NCBI GenBank assembly: GCA_037043455.1
Contig: JAWPHD010001274.1
Coordinates: 248,001 to 312,000, forward strand
Origin: Cyrtodaria siliqua
Taxonomy: Eukaryota > Mollusca > Bivalvia > Adapedonta > Hiatellidae
Direction of reading: 5' to 3'
DNA length: 64,000 bases
The notes beneath the pieces were generated by a model, which saw only the letters and a list, made by a program, of their open reading frames with translations, was not told the DNA's origin and ran no database searches. Shown here in pieces: positions 1-11,600 of the stretch (positions within the stretch are counted from its first letter, which is position 1; each line of letters begins with the position of its first letter). A program made the position numbers and the translations under genes.

Positions 1-455
1 CGCAAATTTATACAAGTTTTTTGTCGTATTGTATCGCAAACTTATAAAAGTTTTTTGTCGTATTGTATCGCAAGCTTATACAAGTTTTTTGTCGTATTGT
101 ATCGCAAACTTATACAACTTCCTTGTCGCATTGTATTTTTAACTTATACAAGTTTTTTGTCATATTGTATTCCTAACTTATACAAGTTTCTTGTCAAATA
201 TATTGCAGATTTATAAAAATCCGTTGTCAAAATGTCTGTAAATGCATAGACAATTATATGTCCAAACGTATTCAAGGTCTTTGTCATATTGTATTTCCTA
301 ACTTATACAAGGTCCTTGTCGTGTTGTATTTTCTGACGTTTGCAAGTTCCTTGCACCGTATATCCTAACATAATTATACAAGTAGTAGTCTACTAAGTTT
401 AGAAGGTATAATAGTTATATTTCAAAACTTTTAAAAGTTTCTTGTCGTAGTTCAT
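1..455. repeat. 34-bp tandem array, cut by window edge
   Basis: A 34-bp unit with core cttatacaagttttttgtcg repeats head to tail. The first four copies are nearly identical. Later ones decay progressively in sequence and length until they are unrecognisable at about 450. The array starts at base 1, so it probably continues outside the window. No coding frame is supported. Confidence 0.9.
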
Positions 456-835
456 TTTAAAACAATCAATCAATAGCATTATTTTCTCAAAGAAATTACT
501 TTTGTTTTCATTTCCAAACTTATAGAGCCTACGCGATCTTGTTCATATCGTGTTTCCACATTTATTAAAGTCTTTTTTCATATTGTTCGTCATAATGCAT
601 ACATGATATACTGATGGAACACATTGCTTATACACTCAAAGCACCTCAAGCAAAACAAATACGTAAAATACCTATAGACAAAAATGACATCTTTCATCGA
701 TAATGGATATCCGGTAAATTCAAATTCAAACTTTCGGTATATAGATTTAACTGTTTAAATCTGAAACTTGTCAGAACCTCGGTTCCGATAAAAAAACAAA
801 AACAGTTATGTTCTAATTCCGGATCTTCACCGGAT

Positions 836-948
836 ACCCATACACTGTTCTACTATACCCATACACTGTTCTACTATCACCCATACACTGTTCTACTATC
901 ACCCATACACTGTTCTACTATCACCCATACACTGTTCTACTATCACCC
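836..948. repeat. 22-bp tandem array, about five copies
   Basis: The unit acccatacactgttctactatc is repeated about five times with almost no divergence; one junction lacks two bases. It lies in otherwise featureless AT-rich DNA. The low divergence points to recent expansion. Confidence 0.9.
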
Positions 949-2660
949 GTTGATGACGTCACCTCGGTAAATATATTAGAGTTGTTCCTTATGCACAAAG
1001 GGTGTGCGCATTAGTCATCCGGTTAACGCTTATTGTGGCATTTTTTGAATTTACAATATACATGTAGATCTTAATGTAAAAACAAAACAAAACAAAAAAC
1101 ATTGTTTACAACAAGACAACTTTGACAATATGAATATATTTACTCTCCAATTGTTTTGTTACAATGATAAAATAAAACAATATTTCGATATAACAAAATA
1201 CATATTCCATCCTACTAACATGGTACTTTTCACAATGCCAGTAGACCACACATACGAGTATCCATTGGGAAGATATAGATATACTCTCTATTATTTTTTA
1301 CTAATATTTTAAGGATATAATTCTATATGCTGTCCCAAAAATCAAAACGGGTTTTATCATGATCTATAATTAACTATTGTTTCACAGTGCATTCACTTTA
1401 CACGAATAACACTCACATGAAAATGTTAATCCGGTAATAAAATACTTTCTTTTTGTTTTAATCAACTTAAAAGAGTTAAAGGAAAATGTACAGAAGCAGA
1501 TATTTTGATGATGAAAAGGATAAAGAAAAGAATCGATAAAATAAGTCTGAAAACTAATTGGACTGTCATACAAAGTATAGAAATGTTAATAAAACAATTT
1601 GAAAATAACCCCCAAAAAACAACAGGTTATGCAAGCATCAACTTTGTTAACATTTAAAGAATCCGCCAAATAACGGAAAAATGCTCTACAAAACAGTGTA
1701 TCAAAACTCTGTCCAAGTGTTGAGGTCATATTATAATGTATATGTTCAGATTAAAATATATTTGGGAAGGGCCGTAACTAATGTTGTAAGAACTTGTGGC
1801 CCGACCCATTTGCATACTTTGTTGAAAAAAAATGCAATAAAATATGTTTAAACCATTAAAATTGTAGGTTTATTAATTAACGGATTCTAAAAATATCCGA
1901 ATATGCGAAAAATGAATTCTGAGTTGGTAACTCTTAATTCAACGCTCCAGTTTCGAGTTTTGGCCTTGCTGGTTAAAGCCGTTTATATTGTGTCAATATA
2001 GTTTGGATTCTCAAAATATGTAAGTTAAATAAATATACCTTGTCGTCAGTTAGATTAGAAACAGTGTACTTATTTTGTACAATGCGCCTGTTGTTTGCGG
2101 GACTTGAAACATGGACTACAATGTGAAACTCCAAATATATTTTCACTCACTAAATCTGTAACGACTCTCTTGCATGAACAAAAGAAAACTCAAATGTTCT
2201 CATTTAAAAAAAACAACATTTACATAGCATGTCAAAATACGTCTAATAACAAATTACATATTTTTTGTTAATTCGCACTTAATTGTCTTGCAAGCTGAAG
2301 GGTGTCGACTTCGGGGTAATAACCCGTAATCAGCGTTCCATAATCAACTCTCCCGAAAAATAACGGAGAGTTAAATATTTCGAACGCATACACGAACACA
2401 TAATATGTTTATATTATTTATGTATAATACAAGCGTTTCGACACTACAATACGTAATCAAACAGCGTCGCATGCATGGTGCCAAGTGCCCACTATCAATG
2501 TTTTACACAAGAGGAATGTATATGTAATAAATAGATCATTTACAAAACAAATGATACCTCAATGCCTATAATGAAATATATCAAATTCTAAAACAGAATT
2601 ATCGTAGAAGTATACTGTACACCTATTATACTTTTACCTACACAAAATATATAAATGGTT
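949..2660. other. AT-rich DNA without recognisable feature
   Basis: I see no exon-like frame with splice sites, no known repeat core and no RNA gene here. The short open frames at 1130-1312 and 1382-1573 have no recognisable domain and look like chance frames in AT-rich sequence. Confidence 0.4.
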
Positions 2661-2754
2661 TAAGTTGAGCGGTTGTCTAACTCGAATCATTTGTATTTTG
2701 TCAAGTCAGAAATTTGCAAAAAAAAAAAATACATCTCGAGTACATGTAGCTAGT

Positions 2755-2818
2755 ATGCATGTTCTAATTTCGAGAACGCATGTTCTAATGACAAGAACGC
2801 ATGTTCTAACGAGATTGT
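2755..2818. repeat. Short tandem repeat, 20-bp unit, three copies
   Basis: The core gaacgcatgttctaa occurs three times about 20 bases apart, and accounts for the repetitive short frames on both strands here. There is no sign of a gene. Confidence 0.75.
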
Positions 2819-2869
2819 GTCAAACAACTTCAAAAGACATTCGCGTGTTTCTCTCTTGTTGTTAGTGGT

Positions 2870-5000
2870 TTTCGTTTCTGATAAAGCTCTTTCGGACCTG
2901 ACACTTAAAAAGTTATAAAAGTATGCTAGTGATACATGCATTTTTAACGGAAAATAAAATTTAGACACCCTGAAATTTGTATCGCAGTATATTAACGATA
3001 ACTGGAGTCATTTGAGATGTTTTAATTTTCTATTGTCCCAACAACAAGGAGTTTACATGAGAAGGTCCCTATCAAAAAGTATTTTCAAATTAACATATCT
3101 ATTGCTCAACCAAATTTAAAATTAAGGTACTTTAACTTGACACTAAACATTCAACTTCCAGTAATATATAATGATGTAAGTATTGTCAAAACTTTCTCAT
3201 ATAAATGCTGTGAAAACTCTGGACTGAAACATGCGCCCCAAAAACAACCTGTAATATTCTTTAATATCAGACTAACACTTTCCAGAAACAAACTGTAGTA
3301 ATGTAATGTCAACAGTTTTACTTATTTTAGTAAATGGTATGAATGCAAGATAAGGCAGAGAAAGCCACGTGACTGATTATTGACCAATCAACGTGTTGTC
3401 CTTAACATGTTCGGATAATTTCACCGTCTAGTATTGTCAGAAGCGTCCATAGCAACCAGCATCACCAGCAGTTCTGAAAAATAGGAAATATTAAAATTTG
3501 AAAGGTTTTAACAGTTATTTGAATAATAAAAATAGTACTTAGGTAAATATCGTGTATGAAGGATAAACTATGTTAGCGCAATTGAAAGGGTGCACGGAAA
3601 CCATGGAGTAGTTAATTACGCGTTACAATAAAGCAAATAATAAATGATACTGTCATTTGAAATTGGCATTCAAGATTACATTATTCGAGCAGGCTAATTT
3701 TGTTATGAACTGTTTTTTTTTAATGCTGTCGTATGCCATAGTTAAATATGTAAATATATATATATCCAAGCCCAGACAGACAATGACAACGGTATATTCG
3801 CGCATACTGTTAATATAGAAGTCGGAAGCCATAAACCACTTAGTAAAGCAACACACGAGAGAAGTTTGTCATGAAGTACCACTTTGGTATTGAATGGAAT
3901 CTGATAAATGAAAAAGAAAAAATAACAAATAAGTAAATATTTTGGGAAATAAGTTTACCTAACATGTTCAAACATTTTGTTAACGAATTAGTTTCTGTTA
4001 CAGGCCGTGGTTTATTAAAACAATGGTCTTTAACATCATATTGAATAGTCATGTACCTTGTAGAAACAATATCGGATTTTCATCATTGCACATGCAAAGT
4101 GATTTAATGTTCATCATTGCACGTGAAAAGTGATCTGATTTACATCATCAAACTGATGCTTGTTTTGCCAATGCATCAACGCATGATCAATAAATCACTG
4201 CATAAGGTTGTTATTGTTTCTTCCCAGTGTATCAACACGGCAAACGTTAACCGTATACGTATTTTACGTTTTCGTTTCTGACCTAAAATAATGTATATCA
4301 AATGCGTTTGTTTATGGTAATTTTTGTACAGAGTTCCAAGAAAAAACACTCAGTGAACTTTCATTTATAAATTATTTTAGACGGGGAAAACATGTGACAG
4401 TGATTTAAACGGCAGCGTGTGCGAAAGCAAATATATAGTGTAAAATAGCGGGGAAAGAACCAATTACTAAACATGATTAACGACAACAAGTAATTCTGTT
4501 CCATAAACCGTGTTTGTGTGACATTGATGTATACGCGTAACTGTTCCAACTATAATGAGTTACTGAGTAAACAATGCTAATTAGTGCAATATGTTCATAT
4601 AGTAATTTGTATTTCCCGAGTACGCAGGACTTTGCGGCTCATTATACAGAAACATTTCAAATGTCATTTATAAATGACGAGCACTTTTGTCATTTAACAG
4701 AGTATCGAGCTTAAAAAATACCATCCTTTAAAATGTACACACTTTCCAAAAAAAAGCAGCAAATAGCCGAAAGGCGTTAACCATATTTTTTATTTACAGA
4801 AACTAATTAATTGCACAGAGTATAATGAAACGGCTATATGTAATTGACTTTCGCGACTTTCAAATATTTTAAACTCACTGAGATATCTGTTGCGCATGCG
4901 CTCATTTGATAAAGGAATACAATCAGACTTCGTCCATCTAGTGTTATAGTTTGTTATTAATAACGGTGTAAATGCTTAATTACTAGTAGAAAAACATAGT
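2870..5000. other. AT-rich DNA without recognisable feature
   Basis: Only short chance frames are present (such as 3653-3856, 3840-4052 and 4361-4549, minus). None shows a domain, signal peptide or good splice-site pairing. I see no tandem or inverted repeat of note. Confidence 0.4.
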
Positions 5001-5176
5001 AATGTTTCTGCCGAATAAAGAAAGAACTGAATGTATAACTGAATGTATAACTGAGTGTGTTTATGTTACGTATCCGTATGCCCTGTCTGACCCAAGATTC
5101 TTTGATTGCAGGTCAGTATCCTTTTGTTTAATCCCATTGAAATTAAGTATAAAATGCATTTTAATATGCTTAAAAT

Positions 5177-6748
5177 TGTATATGCACTGGGAATACTCAA
5201 TGTATATGCACTGTGAATACTCATTGTATATGCACTGGGAATACTCATTGTATATGCACTGTGAATACTCATTGTATATGCACTGGGAATACTCATTGTA
5301 TATGTAGTGGGAATGCTCATTGTATATGCACTGGGAATACTCATTGTATATGCAGTGGGAATACTCATTGTATATGCACTGGGAATACTCATTGTATATG
5401 CAGTGGGAATACTCATTGTATATGCACTGGGAATACTCATTGTATATGCAGTGGGAATACTCATTGTATATGCAGTGGGGATACTCATTGTATATGCACT
5501 GGGGATACTCATTGTATATGCACTGGGAATACTCATTGTATATGCACTGGGGATACTCATTGTATATGCACTGGGAATACTCATTGTATATGCACTGGGA
5601 ATACTCATTGTATATGCACTGGGGATACTCATTGTATATGCACTGGGAATACTCATTGTATATGCACTGGGAATACTCATTGTATATGCACTGGGAATAC
5701 TCATTGTATATGCACTGGGGATACTCATTGTATATGCACTGGGAATACTCATTGTATATGCACTGGGAATACTCATTGTATATGCAGTGGGAATACTCAT
5801 TGTATATGCACTGGGAATACTCATTGTATATTCACTGGGAATACTCATTGTATATGCACTGGGAATACTCATTATACTCATTGTATATGCACTGGGAATA
5901 CTCATTGTATATGCACTGGGGATACTCATTGTATATGCACTGGGAATACTCATTGTATATGCACTGGGAATACTCAATGTATATGCAGTGGGAATACTCA
6001 TTGTATATGCAGTGGGACTACTCATTGTATATGCACTGGGAATACTCATTGTATATGCACTGGGAATACTCATTATACTCATTGTATATGCACTGGGAAT
6101 TCTCATTGTATATGCAGTGGGAATACTCATTGTATATGCACTGGGGATACTCATTGTATATGCAGTGGGAATACTCATTGTATATGCAGTGGGAATACTC
6201 CTTGTATATGCACTGGGGATACTCATTGTATATGCACTGGGAATACTCATTGTATATGCACTGTGAATACTCATTGTATATGCACTGGGAATACTCATTG
6301 TATACGCAGTGGGAATACTCATTGTATATGCACTGGGGATACTCATTGTATATGCACTGGGAATACTCATTGTATATGCACTGGGAATACTCATTGTATA
6401 TGCACTGGGAATACTCATTGTATATGCACTGGGAATACTCAATGTATATGCAGTGGGAATACTCATTGTATATGCAGTGGGAATACTCATTGTATATGCA
6501 CTGGGAATACTCAATGTATATGCACTGGGAATACTCATTGTATATGCAGTAGGAATACTCATTGTATATGCAGTGGGGATACTCATTGTATATGCACTGG
6601 GAATACTCATTATATATGCAGTGGGAATACTCATTGTATATGCACTGGGAATACTCATTGTATATGCAGTGGGAATACTCATTGTATATGCACTGGGGAT
6701 ACTCATTGTATATGCACTGGGAATACTCATTGTATATGCACTGGGAAA
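5177..6748. repeat. 24-bp minisatellite, about 65 copies
   Basis: The unit tgggaatactcattgtatat plus gca and c or g repeats for about 1.57 kb. Variation is concentrated at few sites: cac/cag, gggaa/gggga and tcatt/tcaat. Two copies carry the same 9-bp internal duplication (near 5870 and 6070), a sign of local block copying. Because 24 is a multiple of three and the unit lacks stops in several frames, very long octapeptide-repeat frames exist on both strands, for example 5066-6730 minus and 5213-6766 plus. I see no independent evidence that any is translated. The short motif tgaatgtataac is itself repeated just before the array (5027-5056). Confidence 0.95.
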
Positions 6749-6784
6749 TCACATACGGGGATATAAGCCCTAAACATATTTAGT

Positions 6785-8530
6785 TTGCTGTACTCCACAG
6801 ATTTAAACCACCCTTTACTCTAGTTGTAGTTCACTGTATGGTAATGTATTTGCCGCATATTAACTTATTTATTTCTTATATAAATTAGTCTACTATTGTA
6901 ACACGATACATACGTTTCAGACCTCTAAAAGTACCCGTTGCCGTATAAAAGTGCAATCTGCATGGCACGAGTTCAATAACAACACTAGGTAATATGGAAA
7001 CATGCTTAACCCAATTGTAAGACATATTGCCGGTGCATGTGGTTTATTTTCATTACTCTGGTTTAGAAACCCACATGCCAACACATTATTATGATTAAAT
7101 AAAGCTTCTGTTTATTGTGGAGCAGGCAAACAAACACAATGCGGAAGTACATGATTTAATAAATAGTCGCAAATTGATGTCGGTCTTGCACAGGACGATG
7201 ACCCTAAGATAAAAAGTATAGTAATGCGTTGAGGCGCCTGTTTTGGATAAACGCTTGTCGGAATTTAAAAATAAAAATTCAAATGGATACCAAACTAAAT
7301 GGATACCAAACTCTATTAATAGTATTCATAAACTATGCATGTTCAGTTTTAAATTAAAATAACTTATTTTAAAAATTAATTCAAATAGATGATCTTACAT
7401 GAGTGGCTGTTAAATATTGAATTTATTAAACGAGTTGGATACTAGTATATGATATGAGGCTTTTTATCCAAAGAGTTTTAAAAAATCAATATTAAACAGG
7501 CACGAATTTGAGATTCTATTTATCACATAACTCCAAAAACGCCTCATAAGAAACATTTAATATTTCAGCTGCCTATTATGATGACATCATATAGTTGTAT
7601 AATTACGTCGTATGTTGTCTCTGTCTTCTCCGTACGACACCGAAAGACAGAACTACCTTGTACGGTATTTTAAACAGTTACGGAAATCCGAGAGGCAATT
7701 ACGGTTTTCATTTGCATATTTATTTAAAGCGCGTGTTTTGAGATAAAGGTTTGTCGGAATTTGAAGGCACAATTCAGATGGAACAAAACTCTATTATTAT
7801 TATTATAGTTTAGTTTTAGTTTTGAAAATAAGCTGCAAAGTTAATTATAGAACGCAAAAGTGATTTTGATAGAGAATTTAAAAGGAAATGTTTGCTCAAT
7901 CAACACGTTTTGTATAATTTCTATCCAAAAACGTTTGAATGTTTTGGACAAATCATAATCAAGACAGATTGAAAATAAATCTCAAAATAACTTTTCGCAG
8001 TGTTTTAATGGTCTGTTAACGGTATTTTGTCTTTAAAACCTGTTTTTCTCAACCACTTTTCAAAACTGCCATTACAAATCCTGTTAGACATATACAATTA
8101 TAACCAAAATGTATGTAAATCGCGACAAACGTTGCTTACTAATGATCAGGCAACGTCAAGTTCATGTGTTTTCTCTAAGAAAATGGTGTTTACATTTCAG
8201 CTATAACTTTACAAGACGAAGCAACACAATCTTGCCAATTATTTTGCCATACATGTTATCAGATACACGATCTAACCACTTCCTGTCCTAATTAATCAAA
8301 CGGACCATGTGTTAATGAATTTAGCAATATATACTCTGTAAACACAGTTTTGAACCACTTGGTTTGATGTACGATATCTCAAAATTCTACAACCCTAAAT
8401 ATGCAATACAAGTTTAGTTCTGCTTCTGAATGCAATTATCTTAATCAGTCACGCATAACGGCTGATTAAATTAGCTACGTTATAATGTAATAACGGTGGA
8501 TACACACTGTATTGAACATTCGGTAAATTG
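6785..8530. other. AT-rich DNA with one diverged duplication
   Basis: The only structure seen is a diverged direct repeat: about 7228-7320 and 7725-7800 share a core like gcctgttttggataaacgct followed by tgtcggaattt and a caaactctatta run. Otherwise no gene or RNA is recognised. The end of the interval is the presumed 3' flank of the EF-hand gene on the minus strand; no clear AATAAA signal was found in it. Confidence 0.4.
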
Positions 8531-8532
8531 TC

Positions 8533-8696
8533 TTATGTTTTTCCTAACGCTTGGATCAATATGGCTGCAATACGACCTTCGTTGTTTATAAACTGCCTGA
8601 TTTTCTTTTGCGGTATCGTACCACCATGGTCTGAATTGTCAACAACTGTGTCCAACTGTGTCCAGCAGACATACGGTACCTTCTCGGTATTGGAGA
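8533..8696 (-). CDS. EF-hand gene exon 3 (candidate terminal exon)
   Basis: This open stretch ends in TAA and enters in phase 1, matching the end of exon 2. It encodes about 54 residues: a single cysteine near the start, then an acidic stretch and a lysine-rich amphipathic end (PQKKIRQFINNEGRIAAILI). The acceptor used here is gatatcag with only a moderate pyrimidine tract, and it puts V at position 12 of the second EF-hand loop, which would weaken calcium binding. An alternative acceptor (aattcag, exon from 8630) keeps the same phase and puts D at that position. I cannot decide between them without a transcript. Confidence 0.45.
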
Positions 8697-11600
8697 CTGA
8701 TATCCGGGAAACCAGAGGTTTAGACTGATAACTTACCGTCTCGGTCTATCAGACCGTGGTAGACGGAAGAATGGACATGTTTGCTGTATATACTGATAAC
8801 TTACCGTCTCGGTCTATCAGACCGTGGTAGACGGAAGAATGGACATGTTTGCTGTATATACTGATAACTTACCGTCTCGGTCTATATGACCGTGGTAGAC
8901 GGAAGAATGGACATGTTTGCTGTATATGCTGATAACTTACCGTCTCGGTCTATCAGACCGTGGTAGACGGAAGAATGGACATGTTTGGGGTATATACTGA
9001 TAACGTAGGACATGAGTTATAAAGTATCTTACCGTCTCGATCTAAAAGACCGTCGCCGTCAGTATCAGCTATTGCTATGAATGAATCCCCGTACGTCTGG
9101 GATACATAAGTCGTATATCTAACAATATTTCTGTAAAACCATGCTATTTCTTCAGATGATAGTTTATCGTCTCCGTTTCTATCACCCGTGAGCATCATTA
9201 AATCGCACAGAATTCCATCCGCTAAATGCATTCGCACGTCACTCTGTACAAGTATAAGAAAACAACATTTTATTAGAGTGCAACAAACTATTTTTAGGCG
9301 TAGGTTCTACCTGCGCCTATTGCTATCACCGTCATTCTCAAAATGGCGACACCCCATTATAGTCGAACCCCATCTAGCGACAAGTTTGAGATAGTTTGTG
9401 CAATCGAAATTGTCGAATAATAAAACAACCACTGCAAATTGAGCAATGCATGGGTTGTTGAAGGACCACCCAGTCACCTTGTATAAAGCTTATTATAAAA
9501 CAAGTTTATTTGATGAGTTACATTTTGTGTAATTCTATACAATATTAGTGGAATGCCACCCCAAAACAATGTCACACAATGTTATCGTTTTATTTTACTC
9601 AATTGACATCATGAAATATCCATTTAAATATACATATACCAACGGGTAAATACGCAACTGATAATACATCTCATCAGTAGCTCTGTTGTATGTTCTTGTA
9701 TCTCGCACACTGTTTGTAATATTGAATTTTCTCCTTTAGTTTAGTTAACCAATAAAGCGGATAGACATTGAAAGTCGAGCATCTGCACCAACAAAGATTG
9801 ATTGCAGTTTACAATTCCACATTTGATAATATTGTCATAATAAAACTGTTGGCAGGCTTCTTCACATGAATGGCATAACTTTGTTTCAATAAAAATATAA
9901 CAGAACAAACATTCTGCTTCTTTCAGACCCCTTCAACATGACAAAGGACCTACACAGTAAATCCTGTTCGACCAACCTACGCCGCTCTGTACTTTTAGTG
10001 CTTTGATTATAAGATATAATCGTGTTAAGTGTTCATTAGAATATTTCTTTCTATTCTATGGTAACATAGAGACGTTTACTATAAGAAGTTTTTAGCGGAT
10101 CTATGAGGCGGACATCATTATACATAACATCATTCGAGAATAGGGAAGTCACTATTCCGGCCACCCCAGCGCTGTCAATAATTGCTATATTGTGCCGAAC
10201 AATAAAACTATGGTGGCATATTTCTGCCACGAGATAGCTAGATAATTATCATGATTATTTCGAGATAGTAACATGTATTTTTCGAGATAATAATGAATTT
10301 TCGCGAAAATCTTATAAAATTTGTAAGATAAAAATATCTCTTTTAGTTATAATTCTTTAAGTTATCATGTTAAATGTCACGCTAATGCCCACTTCTGCCA
10401 ACATGATTCTGGTTTCTAGAGAACTATCACGATACCCGTACCATGCTTTCTTGGAGATAGTGATTGAATTTTCATGAAAATCTCTCAGTTATCTTGTTAA
10501 ATACCGCGATACTACTGATCATGATAGTTCTGGTTTCGCGATAAATAATGTTATTGAGTTAACTATAAATATTTACGAGATAGTAACGTGAATTTTCATG
10601 ATAATTAGTCAGAATTATTACGAAAACAAAATTTCCAATGTTAACTATTATGCCAACGTGATGACAGCAGTGGGTAGTATAGCAGCAAGTTTTGTTAGAT
10701 AAAATTGTTGAAAATTAAAGAGAAAATGTAATATTATCGCGAAAAATACACGATAAATTATCCAGCTATCTCGTGGCAGAAATATGCCACCATACAAATT
10801 CAACCAGATCTGAGTCATAAACTTATTATTTGTGACAGCTTATAAAAATAATGCACGTTATACAAAACATTGTTGTTGTATTAGTTAGAGGCTATGAAGT
10901 GAAATTTTAACAATTAAGAAACCCTAAGGGAAGGCTCGCAGCGACTGACCGGGGTTTCTTAATTGTTAAAATTTCACTACTTAGCCTCTAAGGTTTGTTA
11001 AAAAGTTGGCGCAAACTGCTATTTTGTAAAGAGGTAAAACACGAACTCTTTTATACGCAACGTTATGTGTGAGACGCGATGTTACGACGTCACATATTTT
11101 ATGACGTTTTGGCGCTAAAGTGTGTCTGACGTCGTGGCGGTTCTATGTCCATCTGGATTATTTTTTACTAATTTGATTGCAATGTTATGTGATAAAAAGG
11201 ATCTTAAACTCGTTCCCATTCCATATAAGATTTACGAAACTCGTTGTGAATTATTTTTAATTTTAACTCGCCAAAAGGCTCGTTAAAATTAAAATAATTC
11301 ATAACTCGTTTCATAAATCTTATATCAAATGGGAACTCGATTAAGAACCTCTATATAACAGCAGACGGCAACAGTACACGGAGACATTGTTGTTACACTC
11401 CTCTGTTCTGCTTTGGTTAAGCATGTGACATCTGTGATTTATATTGTACATCAGTCTCTACCAGGGTTCACTTTCACCTCTGTCAATGTCTCAGAAAGTA
11501 GTCTGCGATCATAATTTTTATCATTTGTAACAGGACCATAGTAAAATATCAAAATGGCTAACAGAAGGTCAACTCCGCGATCTGACATCACCATTAATAC

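Noticed and set aside
5213..6766. Long plus-strand frame with NTHCICTG repeats as a cysteine-rich protein gene
   Set aside because: It is one of several frames opened by a 24-bp tandem repeat on both strands. It lacks a unique N-terminal domain, signal peptide or splice sites.
8528..8728. Plus-strand 66-residue frame starting MSYVFPNAW
   Set aside because: It is the opposite-strand shadow of the candidate terminal exon on the minus strand.
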